NCBI RefSeq assembly: GCF_002920635.1
Contig: NZ_PQSR01000003.1
Coordinates: forward strand, 1 to 64,000
DNA length: 64,000 bases
Direction: 5' to 3'
From: Streptomyces sp. Ru72
GTDB lineage: Bacteria > Actinomycetota > Actinomycetes > Streptomycetales > Streptomycetaceae
How positions within the stretch are numbered: position 1 is the stretch's first letter; each line of letters opens with the position of its first letter. Below, piece after piece: positions 19,329 through 28,311 of this stretch. The notes under the pieces were generated by a model. The model was not told the DNA's origin, did not search any database, and was given only the letters and a program-made list of their open reading frames with translations. The position numbers were made by a program, and so were the translations under genes.

Positions 19329-20390
19329 GTGAAGAAGACCTCGACCCGGCTGGCCGACGGTCGTGAGCTCATCTACTACGACCTGCGCGACGACGTCGTG
19401 CGGGACGCGGTCGACCGTCGGCCGCTGGAGCGGACCGTCACGACCTCCGAGATCCGCCAGGACGTGCTGCTCGGCGACTCGGTCGCCGTCGCCTCGCACC
19501 GGCAGGGCCGCACCTACCACCCGCCCGCCGACGAGTGCCCGCTGTGCCCCTCCCGGGACGGCAGGCTGAGCGAGATCCCCGACTCGTCCTACGACGTCGT
19601 CGTCTTCGAGAACCGTTTCCCCTCGCTCGCCGGCGACTCCGGACGCTGCGAGGTCGTCTGCTTCACCTCCGACCACAACGCCTCCTTCGCCGACCTGACC
19701 GAGGAGCAGGCGGGCCTGGTCCTGGACGCCTGGACCGACCGCACCGCCGAGCTGTCCCACCTGCCGGCCGTCGAGCAGGTCTTCTGCTTCGAGAACCGCG
19801 GCGCGGAGATCGGCGTGACCCTCGGCCACCCGCACGGGCAGATCTACGCGTACCCCTTCACCACCCCCCGCACCGCCCTGATGCTCCGTTCGCTGGCCGC
19901 CCACAAGGAGGCGACCGGCGGGGAGAACCTGTTCGACGCCGTACTGGAGCGCGAACTCGCCGACGAGCGCATCGTCCTGCAGAGCGAGCACTGGGTGGCG
20001 TTCGTGCCGTACGCCGCGCACTGGCCCTACGAGGTCCACCTCTACCCCCGCCGCCGCGTCCCCGACCTGCTCGGGCTCGACGAGGCGGCACGCACAGAGT
20101 TTCCCAAGGTCTACCTGGAACTCTTGAAGCGCTTCGACCGGATCTTCGGCGAGGGTGAGCCTCCGACGCCGTACATCGCCGCCTGGCACCAGGCGCCGTT
20201 CGGCACACTGGACGAGTTCGACGGCGTGACCAGGGACGACTTCGCGCTCCACCTCGAGCTTTTCACCATTCGCCGCACTTCCGGCAAGCTGAAGTTCCTC
20301 GCGGGTTCCGAGTCCGGCATGAACGTGTTCATCAACGACGTGCCGCCGGAGGCCGCGGCCCGGCGACTGCGAGAGGTAGCGAGTTCATGA
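19329..20390 (+). CDS. galT: Galactose-1-phosphate uridylyltransferase
   Basis: GalT swaps UMP between UDP-glucose and galactose-1-phosphate in the Leloir pathway. The histidine-triad-type active site GHPHGQ (H-P-H-G-Q at about 167-171, nucleophile the second His) is intact. The zinc-site cysteines CPLC (70-73) and a later [10 protein letters not shown] segment also fit. The 353-residue length assumes GTG at 19329, which has GGAGAG 8 bases upstream; a GTG at 19302 is possible. The ATG of galE overlaps its stop codon (ATGA), so the genes are translationally coupled. Confidence 0.95.
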   Translation: MKKTSTRLADGRELIYYDLRDDVVRDAVDRRPLERTVTTSEIRQDVLLGDSVAVASHRQGRTYHPPADECPLCPSRDGRLSEIPDSSYDVVVFENRFPSLAGDSGRCEVVCFTSDHNASFADLTEEQAGLVLDAWTDRTAELSHLPAVEQVFCFENRGAEIGVTLGHPHGQIYAYPFTTPRTALMLRSLAAHKEATGGENLFDAVLERELADERIVLQSEHWVAFVPYAAHWPYEVHLYPRRRVPDLLGLDEAARTEFPKVYLELLKRFDRIFGEGEPPTPYIAAWHQAPFGTLDEFDGVTRDDFALHLELFTIRRTSGKLKFLAGSESGMNVFINDVPPEAAARRLREVASS

Positions 20391-21355
20391 GTGGGAAGTA
20401 CCTGGTCACCGGTGGCGCCGGCTATGTGGGCAGCGTGGTCGCGCAGCACCTGCTGGAGGCCGGCCACGAGGTCGTCGTCCTCGACAACCTCTCCACCGGC
20501 CTGCGCGAGGGCGTTCCGGCCGGCGCTTCCTTCATCGAGGGAGACATCCGCGACGCCGCCAAGTGGCTCGACGCCTCCTTCGACGCGGTCCTGCACTTCG
20601 CCGCGTTCTCGCAGGTCGGCGAGTCGGTGGTGAAGCCGGAGAAGTACTGGGACAACAACGTCGGCGGCACCATGGCCCTGCTCGGCGCCATGCGCGAGGC
20701 CGGCGTGCGCAAGCTCGTCTTCTCCTCCACGGCGGCCACCTACGGCGAGCCGGTGAACACCCCGATCACCGAGACCGACCCGACCGCGCCGACCTCCCCC
20801 TACGGCGCCTCCAAGCTCGCCGTCGACCACATGATCACCGGTGAGGCGGCCGCGCACGGCCTGGGAGCCGTCTCCCTGCGCTACTTCAACGTCGCCGGCG
20901 CCTACGGCCCCTACGGCGAGCGCCACGACCCCGAGTCCCACCTCATCCCGCTCGTCCTCCAGGTCGCGCAGGGCAGGCGCGAGGCCATCTCGATCTTCGG
21001 CGACGACTACCCGACGCCGGACGGCACCTGCATCCGCGACTACATCCACGTCGCCGACCTCGCCGAGGCCCACCTGCTCGCCCTGGACGCCGCCACCCCC
21101 GGCGAACACCTGATCTGCAACCTCGGCAACGGCAACGGCTTCTCGGTGCGCGAGGTCATCGAGACGGTGCGCCAGGTCACCGGCCACCCGATCCCCGAGG
21201 TCGTGGCACCGCGCCGGGGCGGCGACCCGGCGGTCCTGGTCGCCTCCGCGGCCACGGCCCGCGAGAAGCTCGGCTGGAACCCGTCCCGCGCGGACCTCGC
21301 GGGGATCGTCGCGGACGCGTGGCAGTTCGCACAGAACATCGCAAGGGAGCAGTAG
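20387..21355 (+). CDS. galE: UDP-glucose 4-epimerase
   Basis: GalE interconverts UDP-galactose and UDP-glucose with bound NAD. It is an extended short-chain dehydrogenase: the Rossmann motif TGGAGYVG is at residues 8-15, catalytic S-T near 114-115 ([11 protein letters not shown]), and Tyr139/Lys143 in SPYGASK. The length is 322 residues. It overlaps galT by four bases and is followed by galK with no gap. In S. lividans a second, constitutive promoter (galP2) serves galE-galK from within galT; I could not identify it confidently here. Confidence 0.95.
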   Translation: MSGKYLVTGGAGYVGSVVAQHLLEAGHEVVVLDNLSTGLREGVPAGASFIEGDIRDAAKWLDASFDAVLHFAAFSQVGESVVKPEKYWDNNVGGTMALLGAMREAGVRKLVFSSTAATYGEPVNTPITETDPTAPTSPYGASKLAVDHMITGEAAAHGLGAVSLRYFNVAGAYGPYGERHDPESHLIPLVLQVAQGRREAISIFGDDYPTPDGTCIRDYIHVADLAEAHLLALDAATPGEHLICNLGNGNGFSVREVIETVRQVTGHPIPEVVAPRRGGDPAVLVASAATAREKLGWNPSRADLAGIVADAWQFAQNIAREQ

Positions 21356-22498
21356 GTGGGCGTACGCGAGGGCTTCGGGGAGATCTACGGGACGGCTCCC
21401 GAGGGCGTCTGGGCGGCACCGGGCCGGGTCAACCTGATCGGCGAGTACACGGACTTCAACGAGGGCTTCGTGATGCCGCTCGCGCTGCCGCACACGGCGG
21501 TCGCGGCGGTCTCGCGGCGCACCGACGGGGTGCTTCGGCTGCACTCGGCGGACATCGAGGGCCCGGTCGTCGAACTGCACGTCGACGAACTGCAGCCGCT
21601 GACCAACACCAGCTGGGCCGCCTACCCGGCGGGTGTGGTCTGGGTGCTGCGCGAGGCCGGCCACCCGATCAGCGGCGCGGACGTCCACCTGTCCTCGACG
21701 GTGCCGACCGGCGCGGGACTGTCGTCGTCGGCGGCGCTGGAGGTGGTCATCGCCCTCGCGCTCAACGATCTGTACGAGCTGGGCCTGACCGGCCCCGAGC
21801 TGGCCAGGCTCGCCCAGCGCGCGGAGAACGACTTCGTGGGCGTGCCCTGCGGGATCATGGACCAGATGGCGTCGGCGTGCGCCACGGACGGCTACGCGCT
21901 GCACCTGGACTGCCGTGACCTGTCCGTCCGGCAGATCCCCTTCGACCTGGCCTCCCAGGGCATGGCGCTGCTGGTCGTCGACACCCGCGTGAAGCACGCG
22001 CTGGGCGACGGGGCGTACGCCGAGCGGCGCGAGGGCTGCGAGGAAGGCGCACGGCAGCTCGGGGTCTCGCATCTGCGGGACGTGGCGTACGAGGAGCTCG
22101 ACGCCGCGCTCGCGCGCCTGTCGGACGAGCGTGTGCGCCGCTATGTGCGCCATGTCGTCTCGGACGACCACCGGGTCGACCAGGTGGTCCGGCTGCTGGA
22201 CGCGGGCGAGGTCCGGGCGATCGGCCCCGTGCTGACCGAGGGCCATGTCTCCCTCCGCGACGACCTGCGGATCTCCTGCCCGGAACTGGACCTGGTGGTG
22301 GACACGGCGAACGCCGCGGGCGCCCTGGGGGCCCGGATGACGGGCGGCGGCTTCGGCGGCTCGGCCATCGTCCTGGTGGAGGCGTCGGACACGGACACGA
22401 TCACCAAGGCGATCGAGGAGGCGTTCGCCGCCGCCGGCTTCACGGCACCTCGGGTGTTCCCGGCGGTGCCGTCGGCCGGGGCGCGCCGCCTGAGCTGA
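21356..22498 (+). CDS. galK: Galactokinase
   Basis: GalK phosphorylates alpha-D-galactose at C1 with ATP. All three GHMP-kinase motifs are present: the galactokinase signature GRVNLIGEYTDFNEGFVMP (23-41; the usual GEHTDYN has Tyr and Phe substitutions), the ATP loop PTGAGLSSSAALEV (about 117-130), and MTGGGFGGSAI near 325. The GTG start directly follows the galE stop. The 380-residue length is normal. The gene ends one base before the convergent GNAT stop, so there is no intergenic terminator. Confidence 0.95.
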   Translation: MGVREGFGEIYGTAPEGVWAAPGRVNLIGEYTDFNEGFVMPLALPHTAVAAVSRRTDGVLRLHSADIEGPVVELHVDELQPLTNTSWAAYPAGVVWVLREAGHPISGADVHLSSTVPTGAGLSSSAALEVVIALALNDLYELGLTGPELARLAQRAENDFVGVPCGIMDQMASACATDGYALHLDCRDLSVRQIPFDLASQGMALLVVDTRVKHALGDGAYAERREGCEEGARQLGVSHLRDVAYEELDAALARLSDERVRRYVRHVVSDDHRVDQVVRLLDAGEVRAIGPVLTEGHVSLRDDLRISCPELDLVVDTANAAGALGARMTGGGFGGSAIVLVEASDTDTITKAIEEAFAAAGFTAPRVFPAVPSAGARRLS

Positions 22499-22954
22499 TC
22501 ACGCCCCGCCTCGGCCCAGCCGTTTCGTCAACGTGTACTCCGTGATCCCCGGCGGATAGTCGGGGATCACGCACACCACCTCGTAGCCCTGCTGCCGGTA
22601 GAAATCCGGGGCCTGGAAGTCCCACGTCTCCAGGCGGCACGCCGTGCAGCCGCGGTCCTCGTGGGCGATCCGCTCCGCCTGCGCCAGCAGCCGCGTGCCG
22701 AGGCCCGCGCCGCGGTGCCGGTCGTCCACCCACAGGTACGCGACGTGCAGCCACGTCGTCCAGGTGTGCCCGACCAGCCCGCCCGCCAGTCCCCCCGCCG
22801 CGTCCAACGCCCACACATGGAGCGGAACATCGCGCTCCGCCGGTGTTCCGCGCAGGGCGCGCAGCACCGGGGACGCCGCCGTGTTCGTCTCGCGCAGCCG
22901 AGCCCGGAGCAAGTCCCGCCGCTCGTTGTCGACTTCTGTCTCGATACGAAACAT
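22499..22954 (-). CDS. GNAT family N-acetyltransferase
   Basis: The GNAT acetyl-CoA-binding motif A is visible as LWVDDRHRGAGLGTRLLAQAE (the R-x-x-G-x-G/A loop, about residues 79-99). It is followed by the motif B-like APDFYRQQGYEVV. The target amine is unknown. With the start at 22954 (MFRIETEVDN) the protein is 151 residues; upstream in-frame ATGs lack a ribosome site. Its stop codon abuts galK's on the opposite strand, an unusually tight convergent junction. Confidence 0.8.
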   Translation of the reverse strand: MFRIETEVDNERRDLLRARLRETNTAASPVLRALRGTPAERDVPLHVWALDAAGGLAGGLVGHTWTTWLHVAYLWVDDRHRGAGLGTRLLAQAERIAHEDRGCTACRLETWDFQAPDFYRQQGYEVVCVIPDYPPGITEYTLTKRLGRGGA

Positions 22955-23033
22955 GCGGCTCACCATAAACGCGTCGGCCGACCAGTTCTGCAAATCTCCT
23001 TCCGCTCCAGGCCGGCGGCCCTACCCTGTGAAA

Positions 23034-23057
23034 CAGCACCGGTGGGGGCCGGTGCTG
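23034..23057. terminator. Hairpin between GNAT and response regulator
   Basis: CAGCACCGG (23034-23042) and CCGGTGCTG (23049-23057) form a perfect nine-base stem with a six-base loop, in the divergent promoter region between the GNAT gene and the regulator starting at 23218. Its position upstream of both genes argues for an operator or leader structure as much as a terminator. Confidence 0.35.
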
Positions 23058-23217
23058 ATCAGGGGGCGAGACAGTCGGGTACGGCGCCCGGAGCGGGGGT
23101 AGCAGTTCCGGCACGGCGGCGGCCGTGCCGCTGCGTTACCCGTCCCAGATGAAAATCCGGGGAGCGCTCCGGGCGCCGTGTCCGCGCCGGGCCGTCCCCC
23201 GAACAGTGGGGGTATCA

Positions 23218-23985
23218 GTGGTTCGCATCCGAGTTCTGGTCGTCGACGATCACCGCATCTTCGCCGAGTCCCTCGCCGCCGCCCTGGCGGCCGAACCGGA
23301 CGTCGACGTGTCCGCGGCCGGCAGCGGACCGGCCGCGCTGCGCTGCCTGGAGCGGGCGGCCGCGGAGGGCCGCAGATTCGACGTGATGCTCGTCGACGCC
23401 GACCTCGGGGGAAACGTCCTGGGCTCACGCCCGGCGGTCCCCGTGCAGGACGGCGACGAGGACGGCCTCGTCGACGGCATCTCCCTCGTCGCCGGCGTCC
23501 GCTCCGGTCAGCCCAGCGTGCGGACCGTCGTCCTCGCCGAGAAGGACGACCCGCGCCGCGCCGCCCTCGCCCTGCAGGCCGGCGCCTCCGGCTGGGTCGC
23601 CAAGGACTGCTCGCTGCAGCGACTGCTCGCGGTCATCCGGGGCGTCCTGCGGGACGAGACGCACCTGCCGCCCGCCCTGCTCACCGGGGTGTTGCGCGAG
23701 CTGACCGCGGCCCGCAAGCACCGCACCGAGAGCGAGCGGCTGGTGGAGTCCCTCACGCCCAGGGAGCGGGAGGTGCTGCGGTGCATGGTCGCCGGACTCG
23801 GCCGCAAGGCCGTCGCCGAGCGGCTGTTCCTGTCCCCGCACACCGTCCGCACGCACATGCAGAACGTGCTGGGGAAGCTCGGCGTCCACTCCACGCTCGC
23901 CGCCGTCGCCCTCGCCCGCCGGGCCGGAGTCGGGCCGGCGGACCTAGCCGGGGATGTTGTCGAACGGGGCGGTCAGCTGGCGTAG
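23218..23985 (+). CDS. LuxR/NarL-type response regulator
   Basis: The receiver has D10-D11 (VLVVDDHRIF), the phospho-acceptor D60 (MLVDADL) and the conserved Lys (GWVAKDCS). Unlike its relative at 16350 it therefore looks phosphorylatable. An insertion of about 20 residues follows D60 before helix 3 (glycine and acid-rich, NVLGSRPAVPVQDGDEDG), atypical for the fold. The C-terminus is a LuxR HTH (LTPREREVLRCMVAG, then SPHTVRTHMQNVLGKLGV). The GTG at 23218 gives 255 residues. The gene runs 42 bases into the 3' end of tamR on the other strand. No kinase is adjacent. Confidence 0.87.
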   Translation: MVRIRVLVVDDHRIFAESLAAALAAEPDVDVSAAGSGPAALRCLERAAAEGRRFDVMLVDADLGGNVLGSRPAVPVQDGDEDGLVDGISLVAGVRSGQPSVRTVVLAEKDDPRRAALALQAGASGWVAKDCSLQRLLAVIRGVLRDETHLPPALLTGVLRELTAARKHRTESERLVESLTPREREVLRCMVAGLGRKAVAERLFLSPHTVRTHMQNVLGKLGVHSTLAAVALARRAGVGPADLAGDVVERGGQLA

Positions 23986-24441
23986 CAGCGCGGCCAGCTC
24001 ACCGCGCTGGGCCGAGCTCAGCTCGGAGAGGATCGCGCGCTCCTGGTCGAGGAGTCCGGCGAGAGCCTGGTCGGCCCGGTCCCGGCCCTCGTCCGTGAGC
24101 CGCACCAGCACGCCCCGGCGGTCGCTGGGGTCGGGCAGCCGTTCGACCAGGCCCTTCTTCGCCAGCCGGTCGATGCGGTTGGTCATCGTGCCGGAGGTGA
24201 CCAGCGTCTGGGTGAGCAACTGGCCGGGGGAGAGCTGGTAGGGGCTGCCGGCCCGGCGGAGCGCGGTGAGGACGTCGAACTCCCAGGGCTCCAGGCCGTG
24301 CTCCGAGAACGCCAGCCGGCGTGCGCGGTCCAGATGCCGGGCCAGTCTGCTGACCCGGCTGAGCACCTCGAGCGGTTCCACGTCGAGGTCCGGGCGTTCC
24401 CTGCGCCACGCCGCGACCAGCCGATCGACCTCGTCCTCCAT
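23944..24441 (-). CDS. tamR: MarR family regulator TamR
   Basis: This is a winged-helix MarR protein of about 165 residues. It has a dimerisation helix at the N-terminus, the recognition region in QTLVTSGTMTNRIDRLAKKGLVERL, and the wing DPSDRRGVLVRLTDEG. It is divergent from a trans-aconitate methyltransferase gene. In S. coelicolor that arrangement is TamR/tam, where citrate, aconitates and isocitrate release TamR from its operator to relieve metabolic congestion at aconitase (established there, transferred here). The ATG at 24441 is chosen over the longer frame, whose leader covers the operator. Its 3' end overlaps the upstream regulator gene. Confidence 0.85.
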   Translation of the reverse strand: MEDEVDRLVAAWRRERPDLDVEPLEVLSRVSRLARHLDRARRLAFSEHGLEPWEFDVLTALRRAGSPYQLSPGQLLTQTLVTSGTMTNRIDRLAKKGLVERLPDPSDRRGVLVRLTDEGRDRADQALAGLLDQERAILSELSSAQRGELAALLRQLTAPFDNIPG

Positions 24442-24460
24442 GCGATCAGTGTAGTGGTTG

Positions 24461-24521
24461 TGTCGATGTGAAGTCTCTTGATGCAAGACATCTTGATGTT
24501 GAGTCTCTTGACGTCGAGAGA
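24461..24521. promoter_or_regulatory. tamR operator: TamR operator: 15-bp phased TCTTGATG array
   Basis: TCTTGATG at 24476-24483, TCTTGATG at 24491-24498 and TCTTGACG at 24506-24513 repeat every 15 bases, with a weak fourth copy (TGTCGATG) at 24461. Two dyads are embedded: TCTTG-ATG-CAAGA (24476-24488) and TCTCTTGACGTCGAGAGA (24504-24521, one mismatched pair). The block is AT-rich for this genome and sits between tamR and tam, so it is the likely TamR binding region controlling both. Confidence 0.65.
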
Positions 24522-24650
24522 CCTGGGGGACGAGGATGGCGAGCCGTACGGAGGCGGCGTCGAACGGGGGCGACGCCTCCGTGCGACGGCGCGCGTCCGC
24601 GCCGCGGCGCCCGCCCGCCGTCCGCCCGCCCGCTCCGAGGAGGCCCCGCC

Positions 24651-25457
24651 ATGCCCACCACCGGCCCCACCTGGGACCCCGCCCAGTACCTCCGCCACGC
24701 GGACCACCGCGCCCGTCCCTTCACCGACCTGCTCGCCCGCGTGCCCGAACTCCCCGGCGACCCGCCCCGCATTGCCGACCTGGGCTGCGGACCGGGCAAC
24801 GTCACCGTCCTGCTCGCCCAGCGCTGGCCCACCGCGCACATCACCGGATACGACAACTCCCCGGAGATGCTCGCGAAGACCGGCGCCCACGCGGGCCCCA
24901 CGGCCGGCGGCGGCCGACTGGACTTCGCACACGCCGACGCCCGCACCTGGACGCCGAAGGAGCCCTACGGCCTGATCATCAGCAACGCCACCTTCCAGTG
25001 GGTACCCGGACACGCCGGGCGTTTCGCCGAGTGGGTGACGGCACTCGAGCCGGGCGGCACCTTCGCCTTCCAGGTCCCCGGCAACTTCGCCTCCCCCAGC
25101 CACCGGCTGATGCGCGAACTCGCCCACTCCGCCCGCTGGAAGAACCGCCTCGCCGAAACCCTGCGCCACGACGACGCGGTCCTCACCCCCGAGGCGTACC
25201 TCCACCACCTCACCGCGCTCGGCTGCGCGGCGGACGTGTGGGAGACGACCTATCTGCATCTGCTGCAGGGCGAGGACCCGGTCCTCGACTGGGTCAAGGG
25301 CACCGGACTGCGGCCCATCCTCACCGCGCTGGGGGAGGAGGCGGAGGAGTTCGTCGCCGACTACCGGGTGGCGCTGCGCGAGGCGTACCCGGCCACCGAG
25401 CACGGCACGGTGTTCCCGTTCCGCCGCATCTTCGCCGTCGCGACGAAAGGGGCCTGA
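24651..25457 (+). CDS. tam: Trans-aconitate 2-methyltransferase
   Basis: Tam is a SAM-dependent class I methyltransferase that methylates trans-aconitate, removing a spontaneous inhibitor of aconitase. The SAM loop IADLGCGPGNVTVLLAQRW, the acidic ITGYDNSPEML, and the family segments FQWVPGH and FQVPGNF (Tam-specific, the loop over the carboxylates) are all present. The ATG at 24651 has GAGGAGG upstream and gives 268 residues; the longer in-frame sequence runs over the operator. It is divergent from tamR, and a VOC gene follows 3 bases downstream, likely co-transcribed. Confidence 0.92.
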   Translation: MPTTGPTWDPAQYLRHADHRARPFTDLLARVPELPGDPPRIADLGCGPGNVTVLLAQRWPTAHITGYDNSPEMLAKTGAHAGPTAGGGRLDFAHADARTWTPKEPYGLIISNATFQWVPGHAGRFAEWVTALEPGGTFAFQVPGNFASPSHRLMRELAHSARWKNRLAETLRHDDAVLTPEAYLHHLTALGCAADVWETTYLHLLQGEDPVLDWVKGTGLRPILTALGEEAEEFVADYRVALREAYPATEHGTVFPFRRIFAVATKGA

Positions 25458-25460
25458 CCG

Positions 25461-25847
25461 ATGCTGACCGCCGTGGACCACGTCCAGCTCGCCGCCCCGC
25501 CCGGCTCCGAGGACCTGCTGCGCGCCTACTACGTCGACGTCCTCGGCATGACGGAGGTCCCCAAGCCGCCCGTGCTCGCCGCGCGCGGGGGCTGCTGGTT
25601 CCAGGCGGGGGCGGTACAGCTGCATCTGGGAGTCGAGGACGATTTCCGCCCCGCGAAGAAGGCCCACCCGGGGCTGCGGGTCACGGGGATCGAAGCGTAC
25701 GCGGCGCGGCTCGCCGCGCGCGGGGCACCGGTCATCTGGGACGACAACCTGCCGGGGCACCGGCGCTTCTACTCGGAGGATCCGGTGGGGAACCGGCTGG
25801 AGTTCCTGGAACCGCTGGTCACAGCTCGTCGAGCGCGGCAGAGGTGA
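25461..25847 (+). CDS. VOC (glyoxalase-like) family protein
   Basis: This 128-residue single-module VOC protein has the paired beta-alpha-beta-beta-beta pattern. It begins AVDHVQLAAPPGSED with the first metal-ligand position (His), includes LHLGVEDDF (second His), and ends with FYSEDPVGNRLEFLEP, where the final Glu is a usual metal ligand. It could be a glyoxalase, dioxygenase or binding protein. It starts 3 bases after tam and may belong to the TamR-controlled transcript. Its last 29 bases overlap the convergent Uma2 gene. Confidence 0.82.
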   Translation: MLTAVDHVQLAAPPGSEDLLRAYYVDVLGMTEVPKPPVLAARGGCWFQAGAVQLHLGVEDDFRPAKKAHPGLRVTGIEAYAARLAARGAPVIWDDNLPGHRRFYSEDPVGNRLEFLEPLVTARRARQR

Positions 25848-26436
25848 TGTCGATGTCGATTTCGAACGGCTCCGCGAGTTCCAGCTTGTCGTGGTGGATG
25901 CCGGTGAGTGTGTAGCCGTTGCCGACGACCGGATCCAGCTCGTAGGTCCGGACCACCGGGTGCTGGTTTCCCTCTGCCATCTCGACCAGCCAGAAGTGCG
26001 GGATGCCGGCGGCTGCGTACTTCAAAGGCTTGGTGTCCCGATCGCGGGCCTCGGAGTCGGGGGAGACGACCTCAATGGCGAGTACGAGGTCCTCGGCGTG
26101 GTACCGGGTCTGCTCGCGTCCCGTGAACGCATCCGCACGGACGACGCTGACGTCGGGTTCAGGGGCGTTTCGCCGGTCGATGACGACTGTCATCTCTCGA
26201 CGCGCCTTCAGCCGACTGGGCAGCGTACGGCGCAGGCCAGTCACCAGCAGGTCGATCACGACGCTGTGGAAATCACGCTGCGGACTCACGAAGACCAAAC
26301 TCCCGTCGATCAACTCGGTGTGCGGCGGGAGGTCCGGCAGGGTGAACAGGTCGTCGACCGTGAAACCCTCGGGGGGCGGCACAGGCAGGTGGATGCCGGG
26401 CTCGGAGTCGTGGGCGGCGCTCGGCTCGGCAGTCAT
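25819..26436 (-). CDS. Uma2 family (DUF820) endonuclease-like protein, copy 2
   Basis: This is a paralogue of the gene at 9683. The region DDLFTLPDLPPHTELIDGSL is identical between them, and the PD-(D/E)xK-like elements (NAPEPDVSVV, AIEVVSPDSEARD) and HFWLVEM are kept. ATG at 26436 has GGAGG 7 bases upstream and gives 205 residues; the same MTAE start occurs in copy 1. Its 3' end overlaps the VOC gene by 29 bases on the opposite strand. The function is unknown despite the nuclease-like fold. Confidence 0.85.
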   Translation of the reverse strand: MTAEPSAAHDSEPGIHLPVPPPEGFTVDDLFTLPDLPPHTELIDGSLVFVSPQRDFHSVVIDLLVTGLRRTLPSRLKARREMTVVIDRRNAPEPDVSVVRADAFTGREQTRYHAEDLVLAIEVVSPDSEARDRDTKPLKYAAAGIPHFWLVEMAEGNQHPVVRTYELDPVVGNGYTLTGIHHDKLELAEPFEIDIDITSAALDEL

Positions 26437-26547
26437 GGTGATTCCTCCCATGAGCGGGATTCAACGGCCTGGGTACCCACGCTAGCCGCCGGAACCGACA
26501 AAGGTCATCACATCGTGTGATCGACACCCGGGTCGGCCGATCCGTCG

Positions 26548-27222
26548 CTAGCTCTTGCGGTGACCTATCAGCCGCGGCTTCGGCTCGAGCCCGTCCAGCC
26601 CGTGCCACGCCAGGTTCACCAGATGTGCCGCCACCTCGGCCTTCTTCGGGCGGCGCACGTCCAGCCACCACTGGCCCGTCAGCGCGACCATCCCGACCAG
26701 CGCCTGCGCGTACAGCGGGGCCAGCTTCGGGTCGAAGCCGCGGCTCTTGAACTCTCGGCCGAGAATGTCCTCCACCTGCGTCGCGATGTCCGAGATCAAC
26801 GACGCGAAGGAGCCCGTCGACTGCGGGATGGGGGAGTCCCGGACCAGGATCCGGAACCCGTCCGTGTACTCCTCGATGTAGTCCAGCAGCGCGAACGCGG
26901 CCTGCTCGCACAGTTCACGCGGGTGCCCGGCCGTCAGGGAGCTGGTCACCATGTCCAGCAGGCGCCGCATCTCGCGGTCCACCACCACCGCGTACAACCC
27001 CTCCTTGCCGCCGAAGTGCTCGTACACCACCGGCTTGGACACCCCGGCCTTCGCCGCGATCTCCTCCACCGACGTGCCCTCGAAGCCCTTCGCGGCGAAC
27101 AGCGTGCGACCGATCTCCAGCAGTTGCTGGCGGCGCTCCGCACCGGTCATCCGGGTACGGCGCGGGCGCCGCGGCTTGTCGCTGCTGGGGGTGCTGGAGT
27201 CGGTCGCCACACCCGCCATCAT
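26548..27222 (-). CDS. TetR family regulator, probably of the desaturase operon
   Basis: The TetR HTH is clear: RRQQLLEIGRTLFAAKGFEG, TSVEEIAAKAGVSKPVVYEHFGGKEGLYAVV (about residues 31-80), followed by a helical ligand domain with W-W-L-D-V-R near 195. The gene overlaps the desaturase stop by four bases (start 27222 against stop 27219), so the two form an operon. A regulator co-transcribed with a fatty-acid desaturase suggests an acyl-CoA or membrane-lipid sensor. The palindromes upstream of the desaturase (28312-28338) are its likely target. GTG at 27210 is an alternative start. Confidence 0.88.
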   Translation of the reverse strand: MMAGVATDSSTPSSDKPRRPRRTRMTGAERRQQLLEIGRTLFAAKGFEGTSVEEIAAKAGVSKPVVYEHFGGKEGLYAVVVDREMRRLLDMVTSSLTAGHPRELCEQAAFALLDYIEEYTDGFRILVRDSPIPQSTGSFASLISDIATQVEDILGREFKSRGFDPKLAPLYAQALVGMVALTGQWWLDVRRPKKAEVAAHLVNLAWHGLDGLEPKPRLIGHRKS

Positions 27223-28229
27223 GCCGTGCCGGCGGTCACCTTCCCGCGCCGGGAGTCACTCCCGTCACCGCTGCGCCGCGAATCGATACGCGAGCGTGAC
27301 GGCCAGCGCACGTCGTACGCCCACCCCAGCTGCTCGAACCAGCGGATGATCCGCGCCGAGGAGTCCAGCTGGCCCCGCTCCACACCGTGCCGCGCCGACG
27401 TCGGATCCGCGTGGTGCAGGTTGTGCCACGACTCGCCGCACGACAGGATCGCCAGCCACCACACGTTGCCCGAACGGTCGCGCGACTTGAACGGCCGCTT
27501 GCCCACCGCGTGGCAGATCGAGTTGATCGACCACGTCACGTGGTGCAGCAGAGCCACCCGAACGAGCGACCCCCAGAAGAAAGCGGTGAACGCTCCCCAC
27601 CAGGACATCGTGACCAGCCCGCCGATCAGCGCGGGCAGCGCCAGCGACACGGTCGTCCACAGCACGAACTGGCGGGAGATCGCCCGCATCGCCGGGTCCT
27701 TGATCAGGTCCGGGGCGTACTTGTCCTGCGGCGTCTGCTCCTCGTCGAACATCCAGCCGACATGGGCCCACCACAGGCCCTTCATCAGCGCGGGGACCGT
27801 CTCCCCGTACCGCCACGGGGAGTGCGGGTCGCCCTCCGCGTCGGAGAACTTGTGGTGCTTGCGGTGATCGGCCACCCAGCGCACCAGCGGCCCCTCCACG
27901 GCCATCGACCCCGCGATCGCCAGCGCGATCTTCAGGGGCCGCTTCGCCTTGAACGAACCGTGCGTGAAGTGACGGTGGAAACCGATCGTGATGCCGTGGC
28001 AGCCCAGGTAGTAGAAGAAGACCAGCAGGCCCATATCGAGCCAGCTCACGCCCCATCCCCACGCCAGCGGCACCGCCGCGACAAGCGCCAGGAACGGGAC
28101 GGTGATGAACAGCAGCAGCGTGATCTGCTCGATCGAGCGCTTCTGCTCGCCACCCAGCGTCGCCGAGGGCAGCGAAGAGTCGTCGTTCGCCTCCGGGGCG
28201 TCTTCGATCACATCGGAGCTCGTGGTCAT
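27219..28229 (-). CDS. Acyl-CoA (fatty acid) desaturase
   Basis: This is a membrane di-iron desaturase of 336 residues. Three histidine boxes are intact: HRHFTH (85-90), HRKHH (122-126) and HNLHH in ESWHNLHHAD near 270. Hydrophobic helix pairs lie before and between them. Such delta-9-type enzymes put a double bond in acyl chains and so adjust membrane fluidity. Streptomyces use few unsaturated lipids, so expression is probably conditional. The ATG is at 28229. The tetR gene follows with a four-base overlap, and two palindromes lie about 80-110 bases upstream. Confidence 0.92.
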   Translation of the reverse strand: MTTSSDVIEDAPEANDDSSLPSATLGGEQKRSIEQITLLLFITVPFLALVAAVPLAWGWGVSWLDMGLLVFFYYLGCHGITIGFHRHFTHGSFKAKRPLKIALAIAGSMAVEGPLVRWVADHRKHHKFSDAEGDPHSPWRYGETVPALMKGLWWAHVGWMFDEEQTPQDKYAPDLIKDPAMRAISRQFVLWTTVSLALPALIGGLVTMSWWGAFTAFFWGSLVRVALLHHVTWSINSICHAVGKRPFKSRDRSGNVWWLAILSCGESWHNLHHADPTSARHGVERGQLDSSARIIRWFEQLGWAYDVRWPSRSRIDSRRSGDGSDSRRGKVTAGTA

Positions 28230-28311
28230 GGGGCGTCCCCTGTGGGGTCGAGGGTCGAGGCAAGTGCCCGGCTACGGCACCCGGCGTGATCCCGGCAACT
28301 GACGGGACACC

